Numbered from the stretch's first letter, positions 27,778-36,828 are shown. The stretch is 64,000 bases of DNA from Cyanobium sp. Cruz-8D1 (GCF_024345975.1 NZ_JAGQCD010000020.1:1-64000), one strand, 5' to 3'. The notes: generated from the sequence alone by a model not told the origin. Numbers and translations are program-made.

Positions 27778-28548
27778 TCAGGGCGCGGGCCGGCCGTGGG
27801 CCTGGCGGGGGCGCTCCAGCAGCAGCAGGGCGGCGGCGGCCGCCACATTGAGCGATTCCACGGCGGAGCTATGGGGGATCGTCACCCAGCGGTCGGCCAG
27901 CTGGGCGAGGTCCGGCGCCAGCCCCGCCCCCTCGTTACCCAGCAACAGGGCCGTGGGGCGACACCAGTCCAGTTCCCAGTAGGGCCGCACATCGCCCGCC
28001 GCCTCGGGCACCATCGCCGCCACCAGCTGCACCCCGCAGGCCCGGGCCGCTTCCAGTCGGGAGTGCAGGTCTGGGGACGTCATCCGCTCGATCGGCAGAG
28101 CGAGGGCCGCTCCGCTGGAGGCCCGCAGCACCTTGGGCTGCAGCGGATCGGCCCCCTCCGCCAGCCACACCCGCTCCACCCCCGCCGCCAGGGCGGTGCG
28201 CAGCAGGGTGCCGAGGTTGCCCGGATCCTGAAGCCGGTCGAGGGCCAGCACGAAACCCGGCGGCGACGTGGCAGCCACCGGGAGCTCGGTGACGGCCAGG
28301 ATCAGCAGTACTCCGTCGGGATGGCGGGTGGTGGCGGCGGCGGCCAGGACCTCGGCACTGGCGCTCCGCAGGCGGCTGGCGTCCGGCAGCCGCTCGCACA
28401 GAGCGCCATGGCGGTCCAGCCAGTCGGAGGTGGCCAGCACCAGCTCCGGGCACAGATCCAGGCGCAGGGCTTCCTGCAGCAGGTGGGTTCCCTCCAGCAG
28501 AATCAGGCCCTGCTCCAACCGGCCACTGGGCCGGTGCAGGCGCCGCAC
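27778..28548 (-). CDS. TrmH/SpoU-family RNA 2'-O-methyltransferase
   Basis: The 256-residue product has the SPOUT knot motifs: VLALDRLQDPGNLGTLLRTALAAG (motif 1), ALLLGNEGAGLAPDLAQLAD (motif 2) and VTIPHSSAVESLNVAAAAALLLLE (motif 3). The N-terminal LEQGLILLEGTHLLQEAL is the substrate-binding L30e-like domain. It methylates a ribose in rRNA or tRNA; the target cannot be told. Start at GTG 28548 is the only usual one seen. The conserved sequence IRSVRNPLIQAV runs upstream in frame without an ATG/GTG/TTG, so a rare start nearer the small gene at 28635 is possible. Confidence 0.88.
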   Translation of the reverse strand: MRRLHRPSGRLEQGLILLEGTHLLQEALRLDLCPELVLATSDWLDRHGALCERLPDASRLRSASAEVLAAAATTRHPDGVLLILAVTELPVAATSPPGFVLALDRLQDPGNLGTLLRTALAAGVERVWLAEGADPLQPKVLRASSGAALALPIERMTSPDLHSRLEAARACGVQLVAAMVPEAAGDVRPYWELDWCRPTALLLGNEGAGLAPDLAQLADRWVTIPHSSAVESLNVAAAAALLLLERPRQAHGRPAP

Positions 28549-28634
28549 CGCCTGGATGAGGGGATTGCGGACACTGCGGATCCACTCCCCGCCCGCGGGC
28601 AGGCCGTGGAGATCAGGGGAGGAACCCGTCGGTG

Positions 28635-28883
28635 TCAGATGCTCTTGCGGCGACGGAGTTTGAGGTGATCGTGAATGACCAGGTCGTCGTCGTTGAGATC
28701 GAGACCCTTGAAGGCCGCCACCTCCCCTTTGATGCCCTCGGCCTTGAGGTTTTCCACCAAGCGATCGATCACAATGTCTTCGATTTTGCTCTGATCAAAG
28801 CCGTCGGGAGTCAGACGTTCCAGAAATCTGCCGATGTTCGCTGCGACGACATCAGAAGCGTTGGTGATCTTGAGAACAATCAT
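28635..28883 (-). CDS. Conserved small cyanobacterial protein, unknown function
   Basis: ATG 28883 gives 82 residues: MIVLKITNASDVVAANIGRFLERLTPD..., then a helix (IVIDRLVENLKAEGIKGEVAAFKGL) and a basic tail LKLRRRKSI. It looks like a compact alpha/beta protein. I recall similar small proteins in picocyanobacteria but know no role. A start at 28934 would run into the tRNA-Leu gene and is rejected. It lies between the tRNA-Leu and the methyltransferase gene on the same strand. Confidence 0.65.
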   Translation of the reverse strand: MIVLKITNASDVVAANIGRFLERLTPDGFDQSKIEDIVIDRLVENLKAEGIKGEVAAFKGLDLNDDDLVIHDHLKLRRRKSI

Positions 28884-28893
28884 GAAGTCAATA

Positions 28894-28977
28894 TGCGGAT
28901 GGGGAGACTTGAACTCCCACGACATTGCTGCCACTAGTACCTGAAACTAGCGCGTCTACCAATTCCGCCACATCCGC
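28894..28977 (-). tRNA. tRNA-Leu (anticodon CAG)
   Basis: On the minus strand the acceptor arm GCGGATG pairs with CATCCGC, discriminator A. The anticodon stem CTAGT/ACTAG encloses loop TTCAGGT, anticodon CAG. A long variable arm follows, as expected for a class II tRNA-Leu. The T-arm contains GTTCAAGTC. CCA is not encoded. Confidence 0.95.
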
Positions 28978-29148
28978 GGGCGTTAGCCGCCACGGAAGCC
29001 GCGGCGCTCGAAGGAGCATAAATCATCACCGGTGCCGCCACCCCACGCACAGGGCCATGGCCGCAAGCCAGTTTGAACGGCGACCCCCTAGACGACGGGA
29101 TCATTCGTTGTCAAGATGCCCCAGAAATTGATACCAGGACTTCCGTCC

Positions 29149-30456
29149 ATGACCGTATCCCCCATGCCAGTCCAGGTCATCGCCGGCACCAGGCTGGAGA
29201 TCAGTGGTGGAGGGCGACTGGACGGGGAACTGAGGGTCAGCGGCGCCAAGAATTCGGCCCTGGTGCTGATGGCCGCCTGCCTGCTCACCGAAGACGGGCT
29301 GAGGCTCAGCAATGTGCCCCCGCTCACCGACATCACGGCGATGGGGGAGATCCTGTCCGCCCTGGGGGTGCGGGTGCAGCGGGGGGGCGATGCCATTGTT
29401 CTGCACGGTGACCACATCACCACCGCAGCCCCCCCCTACGAGCTGGTCAACAGCCTGCGGGCCAGCTTCTTCTGCATCGGCCCCCTGCTGGCCCGCATGG
29501 GCATGGCCAAGGTGCCCCTGCCCGGCGGCTGTCAGATCGGCACCCGGCCCGTCGTGGAGCACGTCAAGGGGCTCAAGGCCCTCGGCGCCCAGGTCACGAT
29601 CGAGCACGGCGTGGTCACCGCCGTGGTTCCTGGCCGTCAGCGCCGTCTCACCGGCGGCCACATCCACCTGGATTGCCCCAGCGTCGGCGCCACCGAGACC
29701 CTGATGATGGCGGCCGCCCTCGCCGACGGCGAAACGGTGATCGACAACGCGGCCCAGGAGCCCGAGGTGATCGACCTGGCCCGGCTGCTGCTGGCCATGG
29801 GGGCCAAGGTGCGCGGCGCCGGCACCCCCACGATCACCATCCTCGGCGTGGAGCGCCTGCACGGCGCCGACTACGCCGTCATCCCCGACCGCATCGAAGC
29901 GGGCACCTTCCTGCTGGCGGGGGCCATCACCCGCTCCAAGCTGCGGGTGTTCCCCGCCCTGCCCGAGCACCTGGGTGCCGTGATCACCAAACTCGAGGAG
30001 GCCGGCTGCCGCATCGAAGCCGACGGCCAGGGCCTGACCATCACCGCCAACAAGGTGCGGGCGGTGGATCTGCGCACCCAGCCCTTCCCCGGCTTCCCCA
30101 CCGATCTCCAGGCCCCGTTCATGGCCCTGCTGGCCACCGCCGAGGGCACCAGCATGGTGGTGGAGAACATCTTCGAGAATCGCCTCCAGCACGTGGCTGA
30201 GCTGCAGCGCATGGGGGCGTCGATCCGCATGCAGGGCAACACCGCCTGCGTCGAGGGGGTCGCCCGGCTCAGCGGCGCCCCGGTGCATGGCACCGACCTG
30301 CGCGCCTCCGCCGCCATGGTGCTGGCTGGGCTCGCTGCCGATGGCATCACCACCGTGCGGGGCCTGGAATACCTCGATCGGGGCTATGCCGATCTGGAGG
30401 GCAAACTCAACGCCGCCGGGGCTTCGATCCGCAGGCTGCCATCCGTCGCGGCCTAG
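29149..30456 (+). CDS. murA: UDP-N-acetylglucosamine 1-carboxyvinyltransferase
   Basis: The 435-residue product is the first committed enzyme of peptidoglycan synthesis, joining PEP to UDP-GlcNAc in the cytosol. [22 protein letters not shown] carries the Lys-Asn of the substrate site. The catalytic Cys is present in [11 protein letters not shown], which predicts fosfomycin sensitivity. C-terminal [17 protein letters not shown] is family-typical. ATG 29149 (MTVSP) was chosen over ATG 29116, which only adds 11 residues. It stands between two tRNA-Leu genes. Confidence 0.95.
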   Translation: MTVSPMPVQVIAGTRLEISGGGRLDGELRVSGAKNSALVLMAACLLTEDGLRLSNVPPLTDITAMGEILSALGVRVQRGGDAIVLHGDHITTAAPPYELVNSLRASFFCIGPLLARMGMAKVPLPGGCQIGTRPVVEHVKGLKALGAQVTIEHGVVTAVVPGRQRRLTGGHIHLDCPSVGATETLMMAAALADGETVIDNAAQEPEVIDLARLLLAMGAKVRGAGTPTITILGVERLHGADYAVIPDRIEAGTFLLAGAITRSKLRVFPALPEHLGAVITKLEEAGCRIEADGQGLTITANKVRAVDLRTQPFPGFPTDLQAPFMALLATAEGTSMVVENIFENRLQHVAELQRMGASIRMQGNTACVEGVARLSGAPVHGTDLRASAAMVLAGLAADGITTVRGLEYLDRGYADLEGKLNAAGASIRRLPSVAA

Positions 30457-30486
30457 CCACCCCCCGCGGCCTAGAGTCGCGCCATC

Positions 30487-30568
30487 GGGAGCGTGCCGGA
30501 ATTGGTAGACGGACTCGACTCAAAATCGAGCGCCTTCGGGCATGTGGGTTCAAGTCCCACCGCTCCCA
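30487..30568 (+). tRNA. tRNA-Leu (anticodon CAA)
   Basis: Acceptor GGGAGCG pairs with CGCTCCC; discriminator A at 30568. Anticodon stem CTCGA/TCGAG encloses CTCAAAA, giving anticodon CAA. The variable arm (CGCCTTCGGGCAT) is long, as in tRNA-Leu, and the T-arm has GTTCAAGTC. It begins 31 bases after murA and is followed directly by argD. Confidence 0.95.
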
Positions 30569-30579
30569 TCCAGCCGGTG

Positions 30580-31758
30580 ATGGACACCTACGCCCGCTAC
30601 CCCCTCGCGCTGACGAAGGGCCGCGGCGTATGGCTCTGGGATCAGCAGGGCCGGCGCTACCTCGACATGGTGGCCGGCATCGCCGTCTGCACCCTCGGCC
30701 ACAGCGACCCGGTGTTGCGGCGGCGCCTTTGCGACCAGCTGGGTCGCCTCCAGCACGTCTCCAACCTCTACCGAATTCCGGAACAGGAGGCCCTGGCCGC
30801 AGCGATCACGGCGCGCAGTTGCACCGACCGGGTCTTCTTCTGCAATTCCGGCGCCGAAGCCAACGAGGCCGCCATCAAGCTGGCCCGCAAGCACGGCCAC
30901 CAGGTGCGCGGCATCGCCGAGCCCCTGATCCTCACCGCCGAGGCCAGCTTCCATGGGCGCACCCTGGCGGCGGTGACCGCCACCGGCCAGCCCAAGTACC
31001 ACCAGGGCTTCGAGCCCATGGTGTCGGGCTTCCGGTACTTCCCCTACAACGACACCGCCGGCTTCGAAGCGCTTCTGGCCGCCTGTGAAGCCGAGGGTCC
31101 CCGGGTGGCGGCGGTGCTGCTTGAGCCCCTCCAGGGGGAGGGCGGGGTGAACCCCGGTGATCCGGCCTTCTTCCGGCGGGTGCGGGACCTCTGCGACGCC
31201 CACCAGATCCTGCTGATCTTCGACGAGGTGCAGATCGGCGTCGGCCGCAGCGGCCGCTGGTGGGGCTACGAACAGCTGGGGGTCGAACCCGACGCCCTGA
31301 CCATGGCCAAGGGCCTGGGCGGTGGCATCCCCATCGGCGCCCTGGCGGTGAAGGCCTCCGTCGACCACTTCCGCCCCGGCGACCACGCCAGCACCTTCGG
31401 TGGCAACCCCTTCGCCTGCCGGGCCGGCCTCACGGTCATCGAAGAGATCGAACGCCGAGGCCTGCTGGCCAAGGTGAGCGCCAACGGTGCCTTGCTGCAG
31501 TCCCAGCTCCAGGAGCTGGTGGCCCGCCATCCCGACAAGCTGGCCGGCGAGCGGGGCTGGGGGCTGCTGCGGGGGCTGGTGCTGCGGGAGGGCGGGTTCA
31601 CGGCCCCGGACATCGTCAAGAAGGCCATGGCCGAAGGTCTGCTGCTGGTGCCCGCCGGCCCCGGTGTGGTCCGCTTCGTGCCGCCGCTGGTGATCAAGCC
31701 CCGCCAGCTGCGCAAGGCGGTGAAGCGCCTGGAGAAGGCCCTCCACAGCCTGGCCTGA
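30580..31758 (+). CDS. argD: Acetylornithine aminotransferase
   Basis: The 392-residue class III PLP enzyme of arginine synthesis. FFCNSGAEANEAAIKLARKH is the substrate/cofactor segment, LLIFDEVQIGVGRSG carries the PLP Asp, and the Schiff-base Lys is in TMAKGLGGGIPIGA. ATG 30580 (MDTYARYPLAL) matches family starts; in-frame codons back to 30493 lie inside the tRNA-Leu gene and cannot be coding. Distance to folC is 15 bases, consistent with an operon. Confidence 0.95.
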   Translation: MDTYARYPLALTKGRGVWLWDQQGRRYLDMVAGIAVCTLGHSDPVLRRRLCDQLGRLQHVSNLYRIPEQEALAAAITARSCTDRVFFCNSGAEANEAAIKLARKHGHQVRGIAEPLILTAEASFHGRTLAAVTATGQPKYHQGFEPMVSGFRYFPYNDTAGFEALLAACEAEGPRVAAVLLEPLQGEGGVNPGDPAFFRRVRDLCDAHQILLIFDEVQIGVGRSGRWWGYEQLGVEPDALTMAKGLGGGIPIGALAVKASVDHFRPGDHASTFGGNPFACRAGLTVIEEIERRGLLAKVSANGALLQSQLQELVARHPDKLAGERGWGLLRGLVLREGGFTAPDIVKKAMAEGLLLVPAGPGVVRFVPPLVIKPRQLRKAVKRLEKALHSLA

Positions 31759-31773
31759 ACCGTCGCCCCGCCC

Positions 31774-33090
31774 GTGTCGTCCCTGCTGCCCCCCCCGGTC
31801 GACCTGGGCGACCTGCTCGAGCCCTTCGCCCGCCGGGGTGTCGACCTGGGGCTGGAGCGGCTGGGCCGCGCCCTGGCTGCCGGGGGACACCCGGAACAGC
31901 GCTACGCCGCTGCCCAGGTGGCCGGCACCAACGGCAAGGGCTCGATCTGCACCTTTCTGCACGCCATCCTGCGGGCCGCCCAGGTGCATGTGGGCACCTA
32001 CCGCTCCCCCCATCTGGTCAGCTGGTGCGAACGGATCGCGATCGATGACGCCTGGATCCCAGCCGCCACCCTGCGCAACGACCTGGCCCGCTGGCAGCCC
32101 CTCGGCCGCCGCCACCGGCTCACCCCCTTCGAGCTGATCACGGCCGCGGCCTTCGACCGCTTCGCCCGCGAGCGGGTGGATCTGGCGGTGCTGGAGGTGG
32201 GCCTGGGGGGCCGCCTCGATGCCACCACCCTGCATCCGCACCGGCCGGTGATCGGCTTCGGGGCCATCGGCCTCGACCATCGCGAACACCTGGGCGACAC
32301 CCTGGCGGCCATCGCCGCCGAGAAGGCCGCCGTGATGGGAGCGGGCTGCCGGGCGTTCAGCGCCGCCCAGGAGCCCGAGGCCCGCCGGGTGCTGGAGGCC
32401 GAAGCGCTGCGCTGCGGCGCCAGCCTGGAGTGGCTGGATCCCCTGCCCGCCCCGACCGATGGCGGCCCCGCGCTGGGCCTGGCCGGGGAGCTGCAGCGCC
32501 ACAACGGGGCCGTGGCGGTGGCCATGGCCCGGGCCCTGACGGCCCCGGACGGTCCTCTGGCCGGCAGGCCCCTCGACGACGGCATGATCCGCGCCGGCCT
32601 GGCGGCGGCCCGCTGGCCCGGACGGCTGGAGAGGCACCGCTGGCGGGGCCGCGAGCTGCTGATCGATGGCGCCCATAACCCCCAGGCCGCGGCGGGCCTG
32701 CGCCGGGAACTCGACCGGCTCGACAGTGCTCTCGCGGGCAGCCGGGGGCGCCGCTGGCTGCTGGGCATCCAACGCCACAAGCAGGGGGCGGCGATGCTGG
32801 AGCTGCTGTTGCGCCCTGGTGATCGGGCGGTGCTGGTGGCGGTGCCGGAGCATGCCAGCTGGTCGCGGCAGGAGCTGGCCGCCGCCTGTCCCGGCCTCGC
32901 CGACCAGCTCGAGGAGGCCGGCAGCCTGGCCGCCGGGCTGGACAGCCTGCTGGCCCCCGGCCCGGTGCCGGTGGTGGCGGGCTCCCTGTTCCTGCTGGGC
33001 GCTGTCCTTCCGCTGCTCAACGCGCCCCGGGCTGACGAAGCCCCGGCGCTGGGCCAGCCTGGGGAGATCCCTGGCAGCCACGGCCCATGA
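31774..33090 (+). CDS. folC: Folylpolyglutamate/dihydrofolate synthase
   Basis: The 438-residue Mur-ligase-like enzyme adds glutamates to folates. P-loop AAQVAGTNGKGSICTFLH, omega-like TYRSPHLVSWCERI, and VLEVGLGGRLDATTL with GLDHREHLGDTLAAIA EKAAV are FolC signatures; LIDGAHNPQAAAGL marks the C-terminal domain. It follows argD by 15 bases, and its stop overlaps the pentapeptide gene ATG by 4 bases. The start is GTG. Confidence 0.93.
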   Translation: MSSLLPPPVDLGDLLEPFARRGVDLGLERLGRALAAGGHPEQRYAAAQVAGTNGKGSICTFLHAILRAAQVHVGTYRSPHLVSWCERIAIDDAWIPAATLRNDLARWQPLGRRHRLTPFELITAAAFDRFARERVDLAVLEVGLGGRLDATTLHPHRPVIGFGAIGLDHREHLGDTLAAIAAEKAAVMGAGCRAFSAAQEPEARRVLEAEALRCGASLEWLDPLPAPTDGGPALGLAGELQRHNGAVAVAMARALTAPDGPLAGRPLDDGMIRAGLAAARWPGRLERHRWRGRELLIDGAHNPQAAAGLRRELDRLDSALAGSRGRRWLLGIQRHKQGAAMLELLLRPGDRAVLVAVPEHASWSRQELAAACPGLADQLEEAGSLAAGLDSLLAPGPVPVVAGSLFLLGAVLPLLNAPRADEAPALGQPGEIPGSHGP

Positions 33091-33638
33091 CGACGGCCTT
33101 CGGATCCGATGCCCCCAGGCCCGAGGGCAGCCCCAGGCGGCCCCTTGGCAACGCGCTCCTGGGGGGACTCCTGCCACTCCTGCTGGCCCTGCTGCTGCTG
33201 GCCGCCCCCAGCGCCCGGGCCGACGACCAGGATCGGGTCGACTACACCCTCACCAACCAGAGCGGCAAGGACTTCAGCGGCCAGCAGCTGGCCGGCAGCT
33301 CCTTCGCCGGGGCCACGGCCCGCCAGGCCAGCTTCAGGGAGGCCGATCTGCACGGGGCGATCCTCACCCAGGCGGCCTTTCCCGACGCCGACTTCCGCGG
33401 CGCCGATCTCAGTGACGCCCTGATGGACAAGGTGGACATGAGCGGCACCGACCTGACCGGCGCGGTGCTGCGGGGAGCGATCGCCTCCGGCAGCAACTTC
33501 ACCGGCGCCACGGTCACCGATGCCGACTTCACCGATGCCCTGCTCGACCGGGTGGACCAGCGCCTCCTCTGCCGCGACGCCCGCGGCACCAACCCGGTGA
33601 CCGGCGCCGACACCCGCCTCAGCCTGGATTGCGGCTGA
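33087..33638 (+). CDS. Secreted pentapeptide-repeat protein (thylakoid lumen type)
   Basis: The 183-residue product has an N-terminal signal sequence with a Leu-rich core (LLPLLLALLLLAAPSARA), cleaved near ARA-DDQ. About 20 pentapeptide units of the A(D/N)LXX kind follow (FSGQQLAGSSFAGATARQASFREADLHGAIL...). It is similar to the TL17-type lumenal proteins of cyanobacteria and plants, so export to the thylakoid lumen or periplasm is inferred. Cys near the end (RLLCRD...LDCG) could pair. It overlaps folC by 4 bases. A 23-bp hairpin spans its last codons. Confidence 0.85.
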   Translation: MTTAFGSDAPRPEGSPRRPLGNALLGGLLPLLLALLLLAAPSARADDQDRVDYTLTNQSGKDFSGQQLAGSSFAGATARQASFREADLHGAILTQAAFPDADFRGADLSDALMDKVDMSGTDLTGAVLRGAIASGSNFTGATVTDADFTDALLDRVDQRLLCRDARGTNPVTGADTRLSLDCG

Positions 33639-33655
33639 GGCGGGTGTCGGCGCTG
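33602..33655. repeat. 23-bp hairpin across the pentapeptide gene stop codon
   Basis: Bases 33602-33624 pair with 33633-33655 with one G-U pair and no mismatch, loop TGGATTGC (33625-33632). The stop codon is inside the 3' arm. The gene on the other strand ends at 33667, so the hairpin separates convergent genes. No T-run follows on either strand. Confidence 0.85.
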
Positions 33656-33666
33656 CCGGGGCGCCC

Positions 33667-35046
33667 CTAACCCATCCAGCCCCGCAGCTTGCCCGGATTC
33701 ATCAGTCCGCCCGGGTCGTAGGCGGCCTTGGCCGCCACCTGGTCGGCATCCACCACCCCGAGGCCGCCGTCCTCGACGGTGATCACGTGGGGATTGAAGG
33801 GCACCGCCCCCAGCTCACAGCACTGGGCAACGAGGTCGGCCAGGGCCTGGGGCCCCTGCCAGCGCACCAGGGGCAGGGCCGTCAGCCGCGGTGCCCCCTG
33901 GTAACGCACCCCCTCCAGGTGCCAGAGCACGTCGCTGCCCCAGCGCTGGCGCACGGCCTCCAGCAGCGGCGCCTCCTGCCGGGGCAGCAGCAGTTGCAGG
34001 TAGGTCCAGTCGGGCGCCTGGGCCCGCCAGTGCAGGGTGGTGTGGTTCCAGGTGAGCTCCCCCAGGGGCAGGCCCCGCCCCCGCCCCGCCTCCGGGCGGG
34101 AGCCCTGCCAGCGGAGCTGGCCGCCCCGGGCCGCCAGCCAGCTTGGCAACAGCTCCAGGGTGTCGGGGGCGGCATGGAGCAGCAGCCGGTGCTCCCCTGG
34201 ATCAGCGGCGGGGCAGCCGGTCGGCCAGGGCATCCGGGCTGCCACCGGCGCCTCCAGCAGACAGAGGGCCTGCAGCAGCAGGGCGGTGGTCGGCAGCTGG
34301 CGGGAGGCCTCCAGGGCCTCCTCCCAGCGGCTGAATCCCACCACCAGCTGCTGCCAGGCCACCGCCTCGGTGCTGGCCAGCCGCAGGGCGGTGATGATGC
34401 CGTTGGTGCCGTAGGCATGGTTGAGGGGCGCACTGGCGGCGGCATCGAGCCGCAGCAGCCTGGGTTCGGCTTCCAGCGTCACCACCTCCAGCCCCAGCAG
34501 ATGGCCGGGATCGCGCAGAAAGCCCCAGCGCAGCGAGCCGAGGCCGCCCGATCCCCCGGCGATGAAGCCCCCCAGGGTGGCGCTGCGGTAGGTGCTCGGG
34601 GCCAGCCGCAGGGCCCGGCCATGGGCCGCCAGCTGGCCGTCCAGGTGGGCCAGGATGCAGCCGGCCTCCGCTTCCACAATGCCGCTGTCAGGATCCACTG
34701 CCCGCAGCCGGTTCAGGCCACTGAGGTCGAGCACCAGACCGCCGGCCAGAGGCACGCACTGGCCGTAGTTGCCGGTGCCGGCGCCCCGCAGCGTCAGCGG
34801 CACCCGGTGGCGGGCGCAGGCCCCGGCCACCGCCATCACCTGCTCCAGCCGGTCCACCTTCAGCGCCAGCTGGGCGCAGCGGCCCTTGAGCAGCGGCTCC
34901 AGAACGGGAGAGTAGTCGTGGAAGTCGGCCGAGAGCCGGCTCAACTCGGCGGCCGAAAGGATCGGCGTCAACCCCAGCGGGCTGGCGCTCAGTTCGGCAA
35001 CCAGGGCCCGGATCCGATCGGGTTCGACTGGACTGAAGTCATCCAT
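33667..35046 (-). CDS. FAD-linked oxidase (GlcD-like)
   Basis: The 459-residue product belongs to the PCMH/VAO FAD oxidase family. VPLTLRGAGTGNYGQCVPLAGGLVLDLSGLNRL and STYRSATLGGFIAGGSGGLGSLRWGFLRD hold the FAD contacts. The C-terminal TAYDPGGLMNPGKL-like KAAYDPGGLMNPGKL matches the end of D-lactate/glycolate oxidase-type proteins. Oxidation of a hydroxy acid is likely, but the substrate is unknown. Its start overlaps the amidohydrolase stop by 8 bases, so the two genes are coupled. Confidence 0.85.
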   Translation of the reverse strand: MDDFSPVEPDRIRALVAELSASPLGLTPILSAAELSRLSADFHDYSPVLEPLLKGRCAQLALKVDRLEQVMAVAGACARHRVPLTLRGAGTGNYGQCVPLAGGLVLDLSGLNRLRAVDPDSGIVEAEAGCILAHLDGQLAAHGRALRLAPSTYRSATLGGFIAGGSGGLGSLRWGFLRDPGHLLGLEVVTLEAEPRLLRLDAAASAPLNHAYGTNGIITALRLASTEAVAWQQLVVGFSRWEEALEASRQLPTTALLLQALCLLEAPVAARMPWPTGCPAADPGEHRLLLHAAPDTLELLPSWLAARGGQLRWQGSRPEAGRGRGLPLGELTWNHTTLHWRAQAPDWTYLQLLLPRQEAPLLEAVRQRWGSDVLWHLEGVRYQGAPRLTALPLVRWQGPQALADLVAQCCELGAVPFNPHVITVEDGGLGVVDADQVAAKAAYDPGGLMNPGKLRGWMG

Positions 35047-36355
35047 GGCAGGCGGCCAGCAGTGGGGACGGTTCTTCGCTGGAGGGCGGGTCCAGCCAGC
35101 GGCCGGCCCGCAGCACCCGCCGCCGGGGGGGACGGGCCAGCAGCTCGCCCCAGGAGGAGGCCCCCAGCACCAGCAGATCGGCCGGGGAGCCCTCCCGCAG
35201 CACTCCGTCCCAGTCGAGGCCCAGCAGCTGGGCCGCGGCGGTGCTGAAGGGACTCAAGCCCAGCCGTCGCCAGGGCACCAGGTGACTGGCCGCCAGGCTG
35301 AAGCGCAGCAGGGCGATCGGATCGAAATCCCCCCCCGGAAACCAGGGATCCTGCACGTTGTCGCCCCCCACCGCCACGGTCACGCCAGCCTCCTGCAGCT
35401 GGCGGATCGGGGCCTGGGGCCGCAGGGACGGGGTGCGGCGGGGGTGTTTGCCGAGCAGCCAGAGGTTGGTGCTGGGCAGGGCCACCACCCCCACCGCCGC
35501 GGCCGCCATCGCCTCCGCCAGGCGGCAGCAGCGCCGATCGGCCAGCAGGGCCATGCTGCTGGCATGGCTGCAGGTGAGCGGCAGCGCCAGGCGCTGCCGC
35601 AGCAGCAGCTCGCTCACCAGGGCCACGCCCCGGCCGGGGTCCTCGGCGCTCTCATCGACGTGCAGATCCACAGCGCAGCCAAGGCGCTCCGCCAGCCGCA
35701 GCAGGGCCAGCAGGGCGGCGCGATCGGCCGGGGTGGAGCGGAAGGGGGCACCGAGCACCCCGCCCAGCAGGCCGCCCCGGGCAGCCACCCAGGCGGCGAA
35801 GGCCTCGCCCTCGGGGGTACGCCAGTGGCCCACCGGCACCAGGGCCACCAGCTGCAGCTCCACCCGGCCCTGCCAGTGGCGGCGGAGCTCCAGCAGCACC
35901 TCCCAGCTGGGGAGGGCCCAGGGGCCGAGGCTGTCGATGTGACTGCGAATCGCCCGCAATCCATAGCGCCAGGCCCGCTCCAGGGCCCGCTCGCCCCGCC
36001 GTCGCACCGCCTCGGCCTGGCGCTCAGCCGCTTCCCGCCCGTTCGCCGCCATGGCCCCGGCCATGGTGCCGTCGGGATTGGGGAAGTCCTCGCCGCTGAA
36101 AGCCTTGTCGAGGTGGGCATGGGGCTCCACCAGAGGCGTCAGCGCCAGGGGCAGGGGGGTGCCACCTCCCGTCCCATCACCCACGAAGCCATTGGCCAGG
36201 CCATGAATGGCGCGGATCCGGCCGTCGGCCTGCTCCAGCCGCACCGCCACCAGCCCCTGGTCGTCGGCGGCCGGCAGCCGCAGCTGGGGATCCAGCAGGG
36301 CCCTGGGCAGGCGCATCGGCGGCAGCAGGCCAGCCGGCAACGGCGCGACGCTCAC
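35039..36355 (-). CDS. Amidohydrolase, cytosine deaminase-like
   Basis: The 438-residue metallo-dependent hydrolase shows LTPLVEPHAHLDKAFSG (metal-binding HAH plus the HLDK segment), DLHVDE (His/Glu), TCSHAS, and VAVGGDNVQDPWFPGGDFDPI, all features of the CodA/AtzC-like group. The usual Asp ligand is in GGDN. It would deaminate or hydrolyse a small ring compound in the cytosol; the substrate cannot be told. It is the middle gene between a DUF4359 protein (4-base overlap upstream) and the FAD oxidase (8-base overlap downstream), so the three form one operon. Confidence 0.82.
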   Translation of the reverse strand: MSVAPLPAGLLPPMRLPRALLDPQLRLPAADDQGLVAVRLEQADGRIRAIHGLANGFVGDGTGGGTPLPLALTPLVEPHAHLDKAFSGEDFPNPDGTMAGAMAANGREAAERQAEAVRRRGERALERAWRYGLRAIRSHIDSLGPWALPSWEVLLELRRHWQGRVELQLVALVPVGHWRTPEGEAFAAWVAARGGLLGGVLGAPFRSTPADRAALLALLRLAERLGCAVDLHVDESAEDPGRGVALVSELLLRQRLALPLTCSHASSMALLADRRCCRLAEAMAAAAVGVVALPSTNLWLLGKHPRRTPSLRPQAPIRQLQEAGVTVAVGGDNVQDPWFPGGDFDPIALLRFSLAASHLVPWRRLGLSPFSTAAAQLLGLDWDGVLREGSPADLLVLGASSWGELLARPPRRRVLRAGRWLDPPSSEEPSPLLAACHG

Positions 36356-36786
36356 GGCATCGGGCTCCCAGGCGCGCTCTCACCGGCGGAGAGCAGCACG
36401 AAATGGCCCGCGACCGCCAGGGTGACCGCGTCGTAGCGGGGGATGCTCCAGTTGGGCAGCACCTTTTCCCCGCCCAGCCGGGTGCCGTAGAGGCTCAGCA
36501 GGCCGAAGTTGTAGCGACGTGAGCTCTCCCGGGCCAGGCGCCCCAGCACCTTGCGCTGGGATCGCACCAGTTCCGGACAGTTCTGGATCAGCAACCGGGC
36601 CAGCAGCGGCAGGCCCTCGTTCTGGCACAGCTCCTCGCTGGCCATCTCGGTGAGCTTGTCGGCGGCGAACTCCTCGAAGGCGTCGGGGCCGGGGTTGGTG
36701 ACGGCCAGGCCGATCAGGCCCGCCGAGACGGCGGTCAGGCCCAGGAGGCCCGAAACGGTGCGGCTGGCGGTGGTCGGCGGTGGCAA
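36352..36786 (-). CDS. DUF4359 protein
   Basis: The 144-residue product has one N-terminal hydrophobic segment (VSGLLGLTAVSAGLIGLAVTNPGPDAFEEFA). The sequence following (ADKLTEMASEELCQNEG...LLIQNCPELVRSQRKVLGRLARESSRRYNFGLLSLYGTRLG) fits the DUF4359 family of cyanobacteria. Two Cys may pair. It is likely a membrane-anchored or secreted protein. First gene of a minus-strand operon with the amidohydrolase and FAD oxidase; function unknown. Confidence 0.75.
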   Translation of the reverse strand: MPPPTTASRTVSGLLGLTAVSAGLIGLAVTNPGPDAFEEFAADKLTEMASEELCQNEGLPLLARLLIQNCPELVRSQRKVLGRLARESSRRYNFGLLSLYGTRLGGEKVLPNWSIPRYDAVTLAVAGHFVLLSAGESAPGSPMP

Positions 36787-36828
36787 GGGGGGCCGGCGGG
36801 CTCACTTGATACATTGGCAAAGACAGCG

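Noticed and set aside
25957-28668. A 903-codon open frame on the plus strand opposite lpd and the TrmH-type gene
   Set aside because: Composition is His/Gly/Gln/Arg rich and it lies opposite clear lpd and methyltransferase genes. Not coding.
30493-30579. Extra N-terminus of argD
   Set aside because: These codons overlap the tRNA-Leu gene. The family start is MDTYARYP at 30580.
30550-33177. An 875-codon open frame on the minus strand opposite argD and folC
   Set aside because: It is a shadow of GC-rich genes: Gly/Ala/Gln/His-rich, no family resemblance, fully opposite well-supported argD and folC.
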